This document shows, in pieces, positions 25,816 through 34,714 of a stretch of DNA of 64,000 nt (its first letter is position 1; each line of letters starts with the position of its first letter). The translations under genes and the position numbers were made by a program. The notes beneath the pieces were generated by a model. The model worked only from the letters and a program-made list of their open reading frames with translations. It did no database searches and was not told where the DNA came from. The DNA comes from JABFRG01 sp038210445 (GTDB lineage: Bacteria; Myxococcota_A; Polyangia; Polyangiales; Polyangiaceae): the NCBI GenBank assembly GCA_038210445.1, contig JBBQWQ010000035.1, forward strand, positions 1 to 64,000, written 5' to 3'.

Positions 25816-26979
25816 CTACTTGGTTTTGAACGTGCGGCAACCCGCGACCACGCGCACGTCGAGCGCTTCGCCCGCCAGTACCTTCTCGCAGGTCGACCCC
25901 TTGAGCGTGACCGTCGCGTCTTCCAGCGTCCACCCGTTGTCGGGCTCCTGCGGCACCAGCTGCTCGTCGAGGTACACGTTGAGCTTGTCGGGATCGGAGG
26001 GGGGTTTGTTCAGGGTAATGACGCAAGTAGCGACGATCTTCGCCACCACCTGCGAGAGCGTTTTGCTGAACGCGGCGGCGTCGGCGGTGTCGACCCGGTA
26101 GTACTTGGGCGACGTGGGGCGCGCGGTGCCGCCCATGGTGGCGAGAGACTCGAGGAAGGCGCCGTAGGGTCCACTGCCGGGCACGCCGATGACATAGGTC
26201 GCGATGCCGTTGTCTGTAAGGAGCTTGACCGCGTCCTGCGAAGCCTTCACGTCGAGGCACCCGCTCTTGCGGTTTTCGGGTGAGTCGCAGCAGTTGGGGC
26301 CGGTGGGCGTGCAGCTGTCGGCGCTCTCGATGTTGAAGATGCAGTTGTTGGTGGTGCACGCGGTGTCCGCGTTGCAGTTGGGGCCGCCGTCGGTGGCGAG
26401 CACCACGAAGGTCTTGCCCGGGAGCGCCGTAAGGGTGTTGCGAATCTTGTCGAGGGTGGCGGCGGTGGGGGTGCCGCCGTTGGGGCGCACGCCGACGGTC
26501 GCGTCGTGGAGCTGCTGCCACACCGGGCCGCGCGTGCCGGGTGAGTCGCCGCGGCGGGTGGAGAGAATCTCTTTGCCGGTGGCGCACGCGTCGAGCGATG
26601 CGGGGGCAGGAAACATGGTGGCGCCGAAGTTGGCGCGGTTGCCGATCTTCCGCACCGATTCGAGCACCACGGTGCTCACGGTGGTCCAGAGATCGTTCGA
26701 GAGCATGCTGCCGGAGTGGTCGAGCACGAAGTACACGTTGGGTGGGTCGCCCGCGAGGGGCAGCTCTGCGCAGTCGCAAACTTCGGGCGTGGGGACACTG
26801 CAGCGCGGCGCGCCAGCCTCGGCATCGCTACCTGCATCCTGCCCGAGCGTGGTGTCGGGCGGCACCGTGTTGTTGGTCGCGATGGGCGCGCGCCCACCGC
26901 TACAGCCGGTCGCTGCGACGCCGCCCACCAGCGCTGCCGCAAAAAGCCCACAAGCCACGGAAGCAATGCGGCGATCCAC
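25816..26979 (-). CDS. Lipoprotein with von Willebrand factor A domain
   Basis: 387 residues from GTG 26979; a GTG at 26997 would add six. The signal sequence ends GVAATGCSGG (Cys26). The linker contains an Asp/Ala segment and CSVPTPEVCDC. The VWA domain begins NVYFVLDHSGSM, where D-x-S-x-S (87-91) is the metal-ion-dependent adhesion site, and continues with KTFVVLATDGGPNC (MIDAS Asp) and GIATYVIGVPG. Extra Cys pairs (NADTACTTNNC, GPNCCDSPENRKSGC) suggest disulphides. A surface adhesion or binding role is inferred. It is divergent from the 27062 gene with 82 bp between the starts. Confidence 0.9.
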   Translation of the reverse strand: MDRRIASVACGLFAAALVGGVAATGCSGGRAPIATNNTVPPDTTLGQDAGSDAEAGAPRCSVPTPEVCDCAELPLAGDPPNVYFVLDHSGSMLSNDLWTTVSTVVLESVRKIGNRANFGATMFPAPASLDACATGKEILSTRRGDSPGTRGPVWQQLHDATVGVRPNGGTPTAATLDKIRNTLTALPGKTFVVLATDGGPNCNADTACTTNNCIFNIESADSCTPTGPNCCDSPENRKSGCLDVKASQDAVKLLTDNGIATYVIGVPGSGPYGAFLESLATMGGTARPTSPKYYRVDTADAAAFSKTLSQVVAKIVATCVITLNKPPSDPDKLNVYLDEQLVPQEPDNGWTLEDATVTLKGSTCEKVLAGEALDVRVVAGCRTFKTK

Positions 26980-27061
26980 TGGTTCAAAACGTAGCACGCA
27001 CCAGCGAGCTGCTACGCCTAAGTTCTTTTGCCGCGGCCGTCTGTAAGAGTAGGTAAGTAGG

Positions 27062-29983
27062 GTGCGTAGCAGCCGGGTTCTCAACGTCGTGGCGGCGATA
27101 CTGTTCGCCCTGGCAGTGGCGTCGCTGCCCGGCTCCCGCTTGCGCGCGGTGCAGGTTGCGCCCGCCGGGGCGCCGCTCCTGGAGGCGAAGAGCGGCGAGG
27201 CTTCGCTGCGCGTGCACGTGACAGCCGAGGGCAAACCCAGCGAGGGCGCACGGGTCCGCGCGTTCCACGGCGATAGCCGCGGCGTCAGCGTGGCAGGCAC
27301 CGGCAAGACCGACGCGGCGGGCGACGCAACGCTCGCCAACCTGCCCAGCGGAGAAACCTGGGTCATCGCCGACCAGGCCGGCCGCTCCCGCGCGTCGCAG
27401 TGGATCATCCTGGCGACCGGTCTCCGCGACGCCACGCTCGAGCTCGGCACCGAAGCCGGCGTCGACGTGGTGGTGATGGACGAAAAGGGCCGGCCCGTCG
27501 ACGCCGAGGTCGAGGTCACTGGCGCCGACCCGATTCCGGTGGGAGGTCACACCGACGCGAAAGGCGAGGTCCACGTGGGCGGCCTCTCGGGCGAACGCTT
27601 CTCGGTACGGGGACGCGCCCGCGGCTTCGACGACATGGTGCAGCAGAACGTGCGCGCCGGCAGCCGCGTTGCGCTGGTCATGGCCCACTTGGCCGCGCTC
27701 GCGGTGCTGGTGGTCGACCCGGCGGGCAAGCCCGCGCCCGACGCCGACGTGCAGATTACATCGACCGTCCTGTGGCCACCTCGGGCAACGCGCACCGGCA
27801 ACGACGGAAGGGTGCGCATCGGCTCGCTGGGCGCGGGTAGTTACTCGGTGCATGCCACCAAGGGCTCGCTGGTGGCCCCCACCGAAATGGGCATTCTGCT
27901 GGCGCGCGGCGAGGATCAGACCATCAAGCTCACGCTCCAGGCGGGCATTTACCTAACGGCGCGGGTGGTAGAGGCCGGCGAGGAGCCGGACCGCGGCGTC
28001 GAGCGCGCTGACGTGACGTTGGTCGAGAACGGTCTTTCTGCCTTTCCCCTTGAGGGGCGCACCGGCAAGGACGGCCGCGTCCGCATCGGCCCCATCTTGC
28101 CCGGCGCCGCCAGCATCACCGCCCATGCCGACGACTTCGTGCCGGCGGGCCCCTTGTCGCTGCCAGAGCCGGTACCCGCCGAGATGCGCATCCCCATGGA
28201 GCGCGCCGGAATCATCGAGGGTCGCGTGGTCGACGCCCGCGGCTTTCCCGTGGGGTCGGCGCAATTGCGTGTATTCGGCACAGACTTTCAGGGGCAGCCC
28301 TTCGAGGACGACCCTGGTGCGCGCGCCTTTCGCAGCGCGCACCTGGCCACCATGGCGGCGCCCACTCCGGCGCTCATTCCCGCCGGAGAGTTGGGGGTGA
28401 TGCCAGGGCCGGTGCCCCCGATTCCCGGGGCGCTGGGCGCGTCGCTGCTGCCGAACACACCGATGATGGGCAGCAAGCGGCCGGAGCCGTGGGTCACGCG
28501 CGGCGACGGCACGTTCCGCATCGAGGCGGCGACGCCGGGTCGCATTCGCGTGCTCGCGCGTCATCCGGAGTTCGTAGAGGCCTTCAGCGACGCCGTGACC
28601 CTGACCGCCCGCGGCACCGCGCACGTTGACATCGTCTTGGGCAAAGGCGGCACCCTGGAGGGCAAGGTGGTCGACGAGAGCGGGCGCGGCGTGGAGGGCG
28701 CGCGGGTAACACTAGCCGCACGCCAGGGGAACATGGAGCGCAGCGTGCGCACCGCCTCGGATGGGAGCTTCGCGTTCGCCGCGGTGCCGGTGGAGGTCTC
28801 GGTCTCGGTGACCCGCGACGACGATCCGACCAGCGTCGTCGCCCGCGCGACGACCACCGTTCCCGAAGACAAGAAGCGCGAGATCACCTTGATCGTCCCG
28901 GCGCCGCGGGGCAACGTCGCGGTGCGGGTAGACGACGACCGCGGCTACGCCCTCGACAACGCGCAGGTGTCGGCGGCCTCGCTCGACCCCGGCGAGCCGC
29001 GCCGCGCCACGGCCTTCACCGACAAGCGCGGCGAAGCCACGCTGGCCAGCCTGCGCGGCCTTCCCTTGCGCGTCGAGCTGCGCGCGCCCGGCTTCGCGCC
29101 GAAGACCGCGAACGTCACCGCAGAGATGACCTCGCTGCGGGTCGCGCTCTCGCCGGCCGAGTCCGTCCACGGCGAGATTCGCTCGCGACGCGGCGATCCG
29201 GTAGAGGGGGCAGAGATCACGCTGTTTGGCGAAGGCGGCTCGCAGCGCGCCGTGAGCGCGCCCGACGGCAGCTGGGAGATTGGCGGCCTCGGTGCCGGTT
29301 CGGCCACGGTGCGGGTGCGCAAAAGCGGCTTCGCCCCCGGGGTGCGCGCCGTGAATGTACCCGAGTCGCGCGGCCGGCGCCCCTTCGAGGCCCCGCGCAT
29401 CGAGCTCTCGGAAGAGGGTGTGGTGGAGGGCTTGGTGGTCGACGAACGCAACGAGCCGGTGCCCGGCGCACGCGTCTCGAAGGACGCCGCTCCTGTGTAT
29501 CTTACACCTGGTTCGCCGGCTCTGGGCCTTGCCATCGCCGACGCCCGCGGTCGCTTTCGCTTGGCCGAGCTCGCCGAAGGTCCGCTCACCCTCGATGCCT
29601 ACGCGCCCGATTTCGGTCGCGCCCGGAGCGAGCCCTTGCGGGTGGAGCGGGGTCGCACCCAGCGCGACGTTCGCATCGTGCTGCGGAAGCAGGCGGAGAA
29701 GGTCGAGACCTCGAGCGCCGCGGCCACGGTGGCCGTGACACTGGGAGAGACCGGTGCGCCGCGCGAGGTAGTGGTCGCCGCCGTGACCGAAGGCAGCGGC
29801 GCCGACCGCGGCGGTCTTCGGCCGGACGACACGCTGGTGGACGTGGATGGGAAGGCGGTTCGCACCATCGCCGAGGCGCGGTCACGGTTGAGCGGCCCCG
29901 TGGGCGACGACGTCATCGTGCGGGTACGGCGCGGCGAGCGGACGATGGTGCTGCGCATCTCCCGAGACTTGGCGCGAAAGTAG
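27062..29983 (+). CDS. Large secreted protein of tandem carboxypeptidase-regulatory-like domains ending in PDZ
   Basis: 973 residues. An N-terminal hydrophobic segment (VLNVVAAILFALAVASLPG) directs export. About eight beta-sandwich units follow, each with the CarboxypepD_reg hallmark (G-x-V-x-D-x-x-G-x-P-V-x-G-A-x-V), such as IIEGRVVDARGFPVGSAQL, TLEGKVVDESGRGVEGARV, and VVEGLVVDERNEPVPGARV. Residues about 885-968 form a PDZ domain (VAAVTEGSGADRGGLRPDDT, then VDVDGKAVRTIAEA). The repeats act as rigid spacers in other proteins and PDZ as a peptide-binding module. No catalytic domain is seen. The GTG at 27062 is the only start compatible with the signal sequence. Confidence 0.9.
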   Translation: MRSSRVLNVVAAILFALAVASLPGSRLRAVQVAPAGAPLLEAKSGEASLRVHVTAEGKPSEGARVRAFHGDSRGVSVAGTGKTDAAGDATLANLPSGETWVIADQAGRSRASQWIILATGLRDATLELGTEAGVDVVVMDEKGRPVDAEVEVTGADPIPVGGHTDAKGEVHVGGLSGERFSVRGRARGFDDMVQQNVRAGSRVALVMAHLAALAVLVVDPAGKPAPDADVQITSTVLWPPRATRTGNDGRVRIGSLGAGSYSVHATKGSLVAPTEMGILLARGEDQTIKLTLQAGIYLTARVVEAGEEPDRGVERADVTLVENGLSAFPLEGRTGKDGRVRIGPILPGAASITAHADDFVPAGPLSLPEPVPAEMRIPMERAGIIEGRVVDARGFPVGSAQLRVFGTDFQGQPFEDDPGARAFRSAHLATMAAPTPALIPAGELGVMPGPVPPIPGALGASLLPNTPMMGSKRPEPWVTRGDGTFRIEAATPGRIRVLARHPEFVEAFSDAVTLTARGTAHVDIVLGKGGTLEGKVVDESGRGVEGARVTLAARQGNMERSVRTASDGSFAFAAVPVEVSVSVTRDDDPTSVVARATTTVPEDKKREITLIVPAPRGNVAVRVDDDRGYALDNAQVSAASLDPGEPRRATAFTDKRGEATLASLRGLPLRVELRAPGFAPKTANVTAEMTSLRVALSPAESVHGEIRSRRGDPVEGAEITLFGEGGSQRAVSAPDGSWEIGGLGAGSATVRVRKSGFAPGVRAVNVPESRGRRPFEAPRIELSEEGVVEGLVVDERNEPVPGARVSKDAAPVYLTPGSPALGLAIADARGRFRLAELAEGPLTLDAYAPDFGRARSEPLRVERGRTQRDVRIVLRKQAEKVETSSAAATVAVTLGETGAPREVVVAAVTEGSGADRGGLRPDDTLVDVDGKAVRTIAEARSRLSGPVGDDVIVRVRRGERTMVLRISRDLARK

Positions 29984-30137
29984 CCTCAATTCACGGCGCG
30001 CGAACACCCGGGTGATCCCGGAGCTCATCCCATGACGCGCGCGATCATGGGTGGCGGCAAGCTCCACCCGCTGGGCGATTCTGCGCAGCGAATCCCAGCA
30101 CGTCGTACGGCATGTCTCTGGCATCACGAGGTTCATG

Positions 30138-30650
30138 ATGAGACGAGTCGGTTCAATGGCACTGGTGGCGATGACGATGCTGGCCCTGGCATGTGGCGGT
30201 GGCGGTGGCGGTGGCGGTGGCGGTGGACGCCACGCACATGCGCCGCCCCCGGGCGGCGATCACGGGCCTGGCCCCGGCCCGCAAGGAAACGAGCGACGCG
30301 ACGACGCCAACGACAAGCGCGTCGAAGACCGCACCGGCTGGGACAAGCTTGGTGAGCGCATGGTCGATGGCAAGGTCGACCGTGACGTGATTGCGGTAGG
30401 CAAGGCCGACGGCCGCTTCTCGCGCCTCATGCTGGTGGTCGAGCACTCGGCGCTCGAGATGTTCGATGTCGAGGTGTTCTTCGGCGACGGCTCGAAGTTC
30501 TCGCCGCCGACGCGGCTGGTGTTCGGCAAGGACAGCGCGAGTCGCGTCATCGATCTCCCGGGCGACAAGCGCGTCGTCACCAAGGTGGCGTTCAAGTACG
30601 GCAACCTGCCGGGCGGCGGACGCGCGCAGATCGAGCTCTGGGGCAAGTAG
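30138..30650 (+). CDS. DUF2541-like lipoprotein with a poly-Gly linker
   Basis: 170 residues. MRRVGSMALVAMTMLALAC gives a lipobox with Cys19, directly followed by eleven Gly. ATG 30138 has GAGG six bases upstream; an adjacent ATG at 30135 is too close to it. The mature domain (GWDKLGERMVDGKVDRDVI, GRFSRLMLVVEH, VEVFFGDGSKFSP, SRVIDLPGDKR, AQIELWGK) resembles the all-beta DUF2541 pattern as I remember it. Function unknown. It is convergent with the DUF2330 gene. Confidence 0.85.
   Translation: MRRVGSMALVAMTMLALACGGGGGGGGGGGRHAHAPPPGGDHGPGPGPQGNERRDDANDKRVEDRTGWDKLGERMVDGKVDRDVIAVGKADGRFSRLMLVVEHSALEMFDVEVFFGDGSKFSPPTRLVFGKDSASRVIDLPGDKRVVTKVAFKYGNLPGGGRAQIELWGK
30195..30224 (+). repeat. Five GGCGGT hexamers coding poly-Gly
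   Basis: Perfect 6-bp repeat (x5) immediately after the lipobox Cys codon of the DUF2541-like gene. It encodes alternating GGC/GGT Gly codons. Such hexamers can change length in frame by slippage. Confidence 0.9.
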
Positions 30651-30703
30651 GAGCTTCGAGACTGTCGCGCGCGAGACTCGCACGACGCGCACCTTTCGTA
30701 GAA

Positions 30704-32368
30704 CTAACGGCGCTTGCGAGCGCGCAGGATGGCGACCACCGCGAGCCCGAGGCCGGCCGCCAGCGCGCCTTCGCCCGGGCCACCGGTGTTGCAGCCGCCG
30801 CAGCCGCGCGAGCCGCCCGGTTGCGCGGGCGGACCGCCGGAGGTCGACGCGTCTTCCTGCGCCGCGCCGGCATCCATCTCGGGCGAGACCAGGGACCCAC
30901 CGGGGGTGGGCTCGGCGATGGAGAGGAAGTTCGCGCTGGGCACCGGCGACGCGACGAAGTTCGTAAGCGGCATACCGCGATTGGCGAACGCGAGGTTGAG
31001 CGCCGGCTTGGGCCGCGCATCGGCGTTGTAGTTGGCGGGTGGCCCGCCCCAGATGCCGCGCCGGGGATTCTGGCACGAAACGGATCCGGTCCACGGGTGG
31101 CGGATCACGTAGCGGCCCTGGAAGTTGTTGATGGAGTCTGGGTGCGCGCCTTGCTCCGGCTTGCCATCGGCCTGAACGCGCTCGCGGCCGCCGACGATGG
31201 GCGCCGCCGCGCGAAAGTGCAGGTCGTCGCCCAGGTCGTCTTTCGTGTATCGTGCATGCAACCGCGTGAGGGTGAAGCCCATGCTCATCGACCCGCGACC
31301 GCGCCGGGGCATGGGCATCGGCCCACCCGGCCCCAGCACTGTGGCTTGCGGGGTCTGCGCGGCCCCGGCCAGCGCGTCGGCCCCCAGGGTCATCATGTCT
31401 TGCGGGTACATGGCGGGCCCGGGGCACGGGTCGCAGGTCGACGCGTCCCACGAGTATTCGGTGACCACCGACTTCGGATGCCGCTTCAGCGTCTCGTCGA
31501 AGAGGGCGGCGTAGAAGCTACCGAAGTTGCCGCGGACGTTGTCGTTCACGTCGAAGTTGGTGGGCACCGCGACGTTCGGATAGTTGGTGACCTCGTAGCG
31601 CTGGCCCCGGGCGAGCACGTGCACGATGAGGTCTTGTGGACCCTTGGCGTTCATGAGCCCGAGGCGCACCGGAAGCGAGAAGCCCTCGGAGTCGTAGTGA
31701 AAGCGCAGCGGCGATAGCTGGGCCATGCCGTTCCGGAACATGACCTTGGTGGCGTCGATCTTCGCTACGAAAAACTTGCTCCCGTTTTGCACGTAGGGCC
31801 GGAAGAACGCGTGGGCGCCCTCGGGGATGGCGTACTTCTCCTGTCGCAGCCAGGTGTCGAGACCGCTGGCGTCCTTCGCGCTGAGGATGACAATGTCGTA
31901 CTCGCCCACGCTGAACTGCGCCTCCACCTGCACGCCCAGATCCTTCGCCTCGGCGGCACCGGCAGTGCTGGGCGCGGCGGACTTCTTGCGCGGGGCCGAC
32001 ATGCGGTCGTCCTCGTCGTAGCGGGGCTGGTAGCAGGGGTCCTGCTCCCAGTACTCGACGAGCCGCGGCGCATCGAGTTGGTCGATCTTCGCGAAGATCT
32101 CCTTGGGGAGCGTCTTCACGTTCTCCTTTTGCAGAATCACCGGCACCGGCACCACCATGGCGAAGTTGGCGGGTGGGCCCTCGTAGTTGTTCTGCATCGA
32201 CAGCACGGTGCGCGTGCCCTCGCGCATGAGCACCACTTGGGTCGCGTTGTTGTACAACTTGGTATCGGCGCCCCCCACATAGAAGCCGCAGAAAGCCTGG
32301 GCGCTGGTGGCGATGGCCAGCGAGGCTCCCACCGAAGCAGCCGCCAAGAGAGTACGCATCCGCTTCAT
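30704..32368 (-). CDS. DUF2330 protein with a MYXO-CTERM-like sorting tail
   Basis: 554 residues. The signal peptide (MRTLLAAASVGASLAIATSAQA) is followed by FCGFYVGGADTKLYNNATQV and SMQNNYEGPPANFAMVVPVP, typical of DUF2330. The core contains EYWEQDPCYQP and a TSFL/TRLHARYTKDDLGDDLHF stretch. The C-terminus has a Cys-rich GSRGCGGCNTGGPGE, a hydrophobic helix (GALAAGLGLAVVAILRA) and a basic RKRR end: the three-part MYXO-CTERM architecture, thought to direct cell-surface anchoring. ATG 32368 has GGAG five bases upstream. Function of DUF2330 is unknown. Confidence 0.93.
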   Translation of the reverse strand: MKRMRTLLAAASVGASLAIATSAQAFCGFYVGGADTKLYNNATQVVLMREGTRTVLSMQNNYEGPPANFAMVVPVPVILQKENVKTLPKEIFAKIDQLDAPRLVEYWEQDPCYQPRYDEDDRMSAPRKKSAAPSTAGAAEAKDLGVQVEAQFSVGEYDIVILSAKDASGLDTWLRQEKYAIPEGAHAFFRPYVQNGSKFFVAKIDATKVMFRNGMAQLSPLRFHYDSEGFSLPVRLGLMNAKGPQDLIVHVLARGQRYEVTNYPNVAVPTNFDVNDNVRGNFGSFYAALFDETLKRHPKSVVTEYSWDASTCDPCPGPAMYPQDMMTLGADALAGAAQTPQATVLGPGGPMPMPRRGRGSMSMGFTLTRLHARYTKDDLGDDLHFRAAAPIVGGRERVQADGKPEQGAHPDSINNFQGRYVIRHPWTGSVSCQNPRRGIWGGPPANYNADARPKPALNLAFANRGMPLTNFVASPVPSANFLSIAEPTPGGSLVSPEMDAGAAQEDASTSGGPPAQPGGSRGCGGCNTGGPGEGALAAGLGLAVVAILRARKRR

Positions 32369-32455
32369 GTGAGCTCCGTAGGTCGAAGAGTCAGCCCCGA
32401 GCATACCTGGACGCGGGTCGAGCGGAAGACCGGATGCGCGCGCTTGCCGCGAACG

Positions 32456-33703
32456 TCAGGGCTCTTTGGTCGAGAAGACCGAGTCGGCGCGCTCGCCCCA
32501 CTTGTCGAGGAAGACGATCTCGAGCGGCTCGCCGTGGAACAGCTCGGTCGAGAGCGTGCTCGCCAGCGACTGATAGGAGCTGCGAACTTCTGGCTTCTTG
32601 TAGGCGCCGTCTTCGGCGAGTACGACGCTGAGCACCCGCCTGCCTTCGGTCTTGGCAAAGCGCACGTCGGACCCGGGGCCGAGCACTTTGTGGGTCTCCA
32701 GCGCCGCGCCCAGCGCCTTGGCCTCTTCGACGCTCGCGCCGCGTTCCACCAGCACGGCGGCGCCGCCTGCGGTTTGCACGGTGGTGACGGTGGCAGCTTC
32801 CCACATCACCGCGCCGCCGATCGATCCCCCGAAGAGCAGGCCCCATGACACCACGGTCACCAGGATGGGATACCCCACCGAGGGCTTGCGAAGCGGATCG
32901 CCGAAGAGCTTGCCGGTGAGGGTAGAGAACAGGAACATGAACCCGAAGTTCGCCACCATGCCCACCGCGAGCCCGGCGTGCTGGCCGGTTGGCAGCGCGA
33001 TGACCCCTGCCAGCACCAGCGCCGTGGCCGCCACGAGGGCGAGTCCCACCTTGGTGCGCCGCGTCTTGTGAAAATTCCACGCGAGCAGCAATGCGCCCGC
33101 GAAGGGCGAGCCCCAGAACGAGGTTAGGGCAATGGCCCGGGCTCCGAAGAGGGCCGGCGCCGCCACGAACGGCCGCTCGACCACCGCGCCACCCGCGGCT
33201 TGCGCCACGATGCGCGCCGGATCTTCGCACTGGGGCAGCCCGGAGCTGCACGCGTCGTCGCTCGACCATACGGTGCGCGCCGCGGCGTCGAGGTAGAGGG
33301 CGCCCACGTAGGTGGTCCCGGCGGCCGGGCTGCGGTACGCCGCGAGGCGCGCCGCGTCGGCGGCACTGAGCGCGCCGTCGCCCACCTCGAGCACCGTGAC
33401 GCGGCGCAGCGGGTTGGTGAACGTGCGCCGGAGCTTCAGCTGCTCCGCGAAGCGCTGGAGCTCGGCCCGCGGAAGAGAGAACCCTGGCAGGCCGCGGGGA
33501 CTGCGGTGCGGGCCCGCGGCAGCGTCCGCCAGGGCGTCGGGGTCGGTGCGGTCGACCACCACCAAGACGTCGGCCGGCGCGCCCGCAAGGTCGTGCTTCT
33601 CGAGCACCAGCGACGCGTGCGGGGCGAGCTCCGAAAGCTCGTCTTCCGCCAGGCGCCGGTAGCCAGCGCCTTCCAGGTATTGCGCAACGGTTTCGCGGAT
33701 CAT
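32456..33703 (-). CDS. Membrane protein with large soluble flanks
   Basis: 415 residues. The N-terminal 160 residues are soluble and include a region of irregular alpha/beta character (LVLEKHDLAGAPADVLVVVD). Then come about five hydrophobic segments (about 190-305: SFWGSPFAGALLLAWNF, LALVAATALVLAGVIALP, AVGMVANFGFMFLFSTL, YPILVTVVSWGLLFGGSIGG) and a soluble C-terminal domain with EALGAALETHKVLGPGSDVRF-like content. No family identified. It begins MIRETVAQYLEGAGYRR and lies 87 bp upstream of the DUF2330 gene on the same strand. Confidence 0.82.
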   Translation of the reverse strand: MIRETVAQYLEGAGYRRLAEDELSELAPHASLVLEKHDLAGAPADVLVVVDRTDPDALADAAAGPHRSPRGLPGFSLPRAELQRFAEQLKLRRTFTNPLRRVTVLEVGDGALSAADAARLAAYRSPAAGTTYVGALYLDAAARTVWSSDDACSSGLPQCEDPARIVAQAAGGAVVERPFVAAPALFGARAIALTSFWGSPFAGALLLAWNFHKTRRTKVGLALVAATALVLAGVIALPTGQHAGLAVGMVANFGFMFLFSTLTGKLFGDPLRKPSVGYPILVTVVSWGLLFGGSIGGAVMWEAATVTTVQTAGGAAVLVERGASVEEAKALGAALETHKVLGPGSDVRFAKTEGRRVLSVVLAEDGAYKKPEVRSSYQSLASTLSTELFHGEPLEIVFLDKWGERADSVFSTKEP

Positions 33704-33767
33704 GTTGTGTCTCCGACGGTGGGAGCCAGGTCGAGCGCCCCGGTCGCAAAAGACGCGATGCGCTACG

Positions 33768-34130
33768 CTACTGCTTCGTGAAAACGATGATTTTTCCTTC
33801 GTAGACCGCCCACTTCAGGGTCTTGGGGTCGACGAAGGTGAGGGTCTGCGGGTCGGCGTCGCCGTCTTTGTCGGTCACCAGCACGAGGGAGGTCTTGTCC
33901 TCCTTCTTGATCTTGTACTTGCCGCTCAGCACCGCCTTGGGCGAGTGCATGGTGAGCTGATCGCCCTTGAACTCCAGCGACGTGTTGCGCGCGAAGTCGT
34001 CGGCAGCCAGCTGGGCTTCCTTCGGAACGCCTTCGGTCTTGGTGCCCTTCCAGTTGCCCTCGAGTCGAGCTTGTCCCTTGCCGCCGCAAGCGGAGAGGAC
34101 GAAAAAGGCGCAGACGAGGGCTCGTTTCAC
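33768..34130 (-). CDS. Small lipoprotein
   Basis: 120 residues. MKRALVCAFFVLSACGGKG has a good lipobox (Cys15). The mature domain is beta-rich and charged (LEGNWKGTKTEGVPKEAQ, SLEFKGDQLTMHSPKAVL, SGKYKIKKEDKTSLVLV), resembling small eight-stranded lipocalin-like folds that begin with a G-x-W. The fold is an inference and no ligand is suggested. It follows the thioesterase gene by 18 bp on the same strand, so it may be co-transcribed. Confidence 0.85.
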   Translation of the reverse strand: MKRALVCAFFVLSACGGKGQARLEGNWKGTKTEGVPKEAQLAADDFARNTSLEFKGDQLTMHSPKAVLSGKYKIKKEDKTSLVLVTDKDGDADPQTLTFVDPKTLKWAVYEGKIIVFTKQ

Positions 34131-34148
34131 GGGAAAAGTTTTTCCAAT

Positions 34149-34679
34149 TTACGCGTTTACGTCGGCCGACGTCGATTTTTCTTGGGGCAGCTCGGCAGAT
34201 AGCAAGGTAGCCAGCATGGAATCGGCAAAAGCCACGAGGCGGTGGGTGCCGTCGATGCAGGCGAGACGGGTGCTGCCCTCCGCGATGAGCGCGCCGTCGG
34301 CGGGTCGCGTCAAACGGTAGTCGAAGCGCAGCGAGTGGCTGCGGAGCTCGCCCAGGGTGGTTTCGAGGGCCAGCCATTCGTCGAAGCGGCAAGGCTTTCG
34401 GTAGCGAGCCTGCGCGTCGACCACCGGCAGGTGCGTGCCCTCGCTGGCCCACCGCGCGTAGGTCACGCCGCGCCGGCGAAGCCATTCCACGCGGCCCATC
34501 TCGAAATACTGAAAGTAGTTCGCGTGGTGGACGATGCCCATGAGGTCGGTCTCGCAGAAGCGAACCCGAAACCCGAGGCTCGACGTGCTGTTCGCCGGAT
34601 CGATGGCGGCGCGGGTCATGGGGCATGCTGTACTCGGCGGTTCGGTCGTCGCGCAAGGGTCGAGGTCTTTGGCGGCCAT
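34149..34679 (-). CDS. Acyl-CoA thioesterase of the hotdog (4HBT/YbgC) family
   Basis: 176 residues, cytoplasmic. The signature FRVRFCETDLMGIVHHANYF contains the catalytic Asp (here in ETD-x-x-GIVHHANY), followed by YFEMGRVEWLRRRGV, typical of 4-hydroxybenzoyl-CoA thioesterase-like enzymes. RYRKPCRFDEWLALETTL and RLACIDGTHRLVAF complete the hotdog fold. The first 40 residues are non-conserved; a second ATG at 34619 would remove 20 of them and cannot be ruled out. Substrate unknown. It is divergent from the 34715 gene. Confidence 0.92.
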   Translation of the reverse strand: MAAKDLDPCATTEPPSTACPMTRAAIDPANSTSSLGFRVRFCETDLMGIVHHANYFQYFEMGRVEWLRRRGVTYARWASEGTHLPVVDAQARYRKPCRFDEWLALETTLGELRSHSLRFDYRLTRPADGALIAEGSTRLACIDGTHRLVAFADSMLATLLSAELPQEKSTSADVNA

Positions 34680-34714
34680 TCGAGCCCCAGCGGAGGGTGT
34701 GCTAGCCTCGGTCC

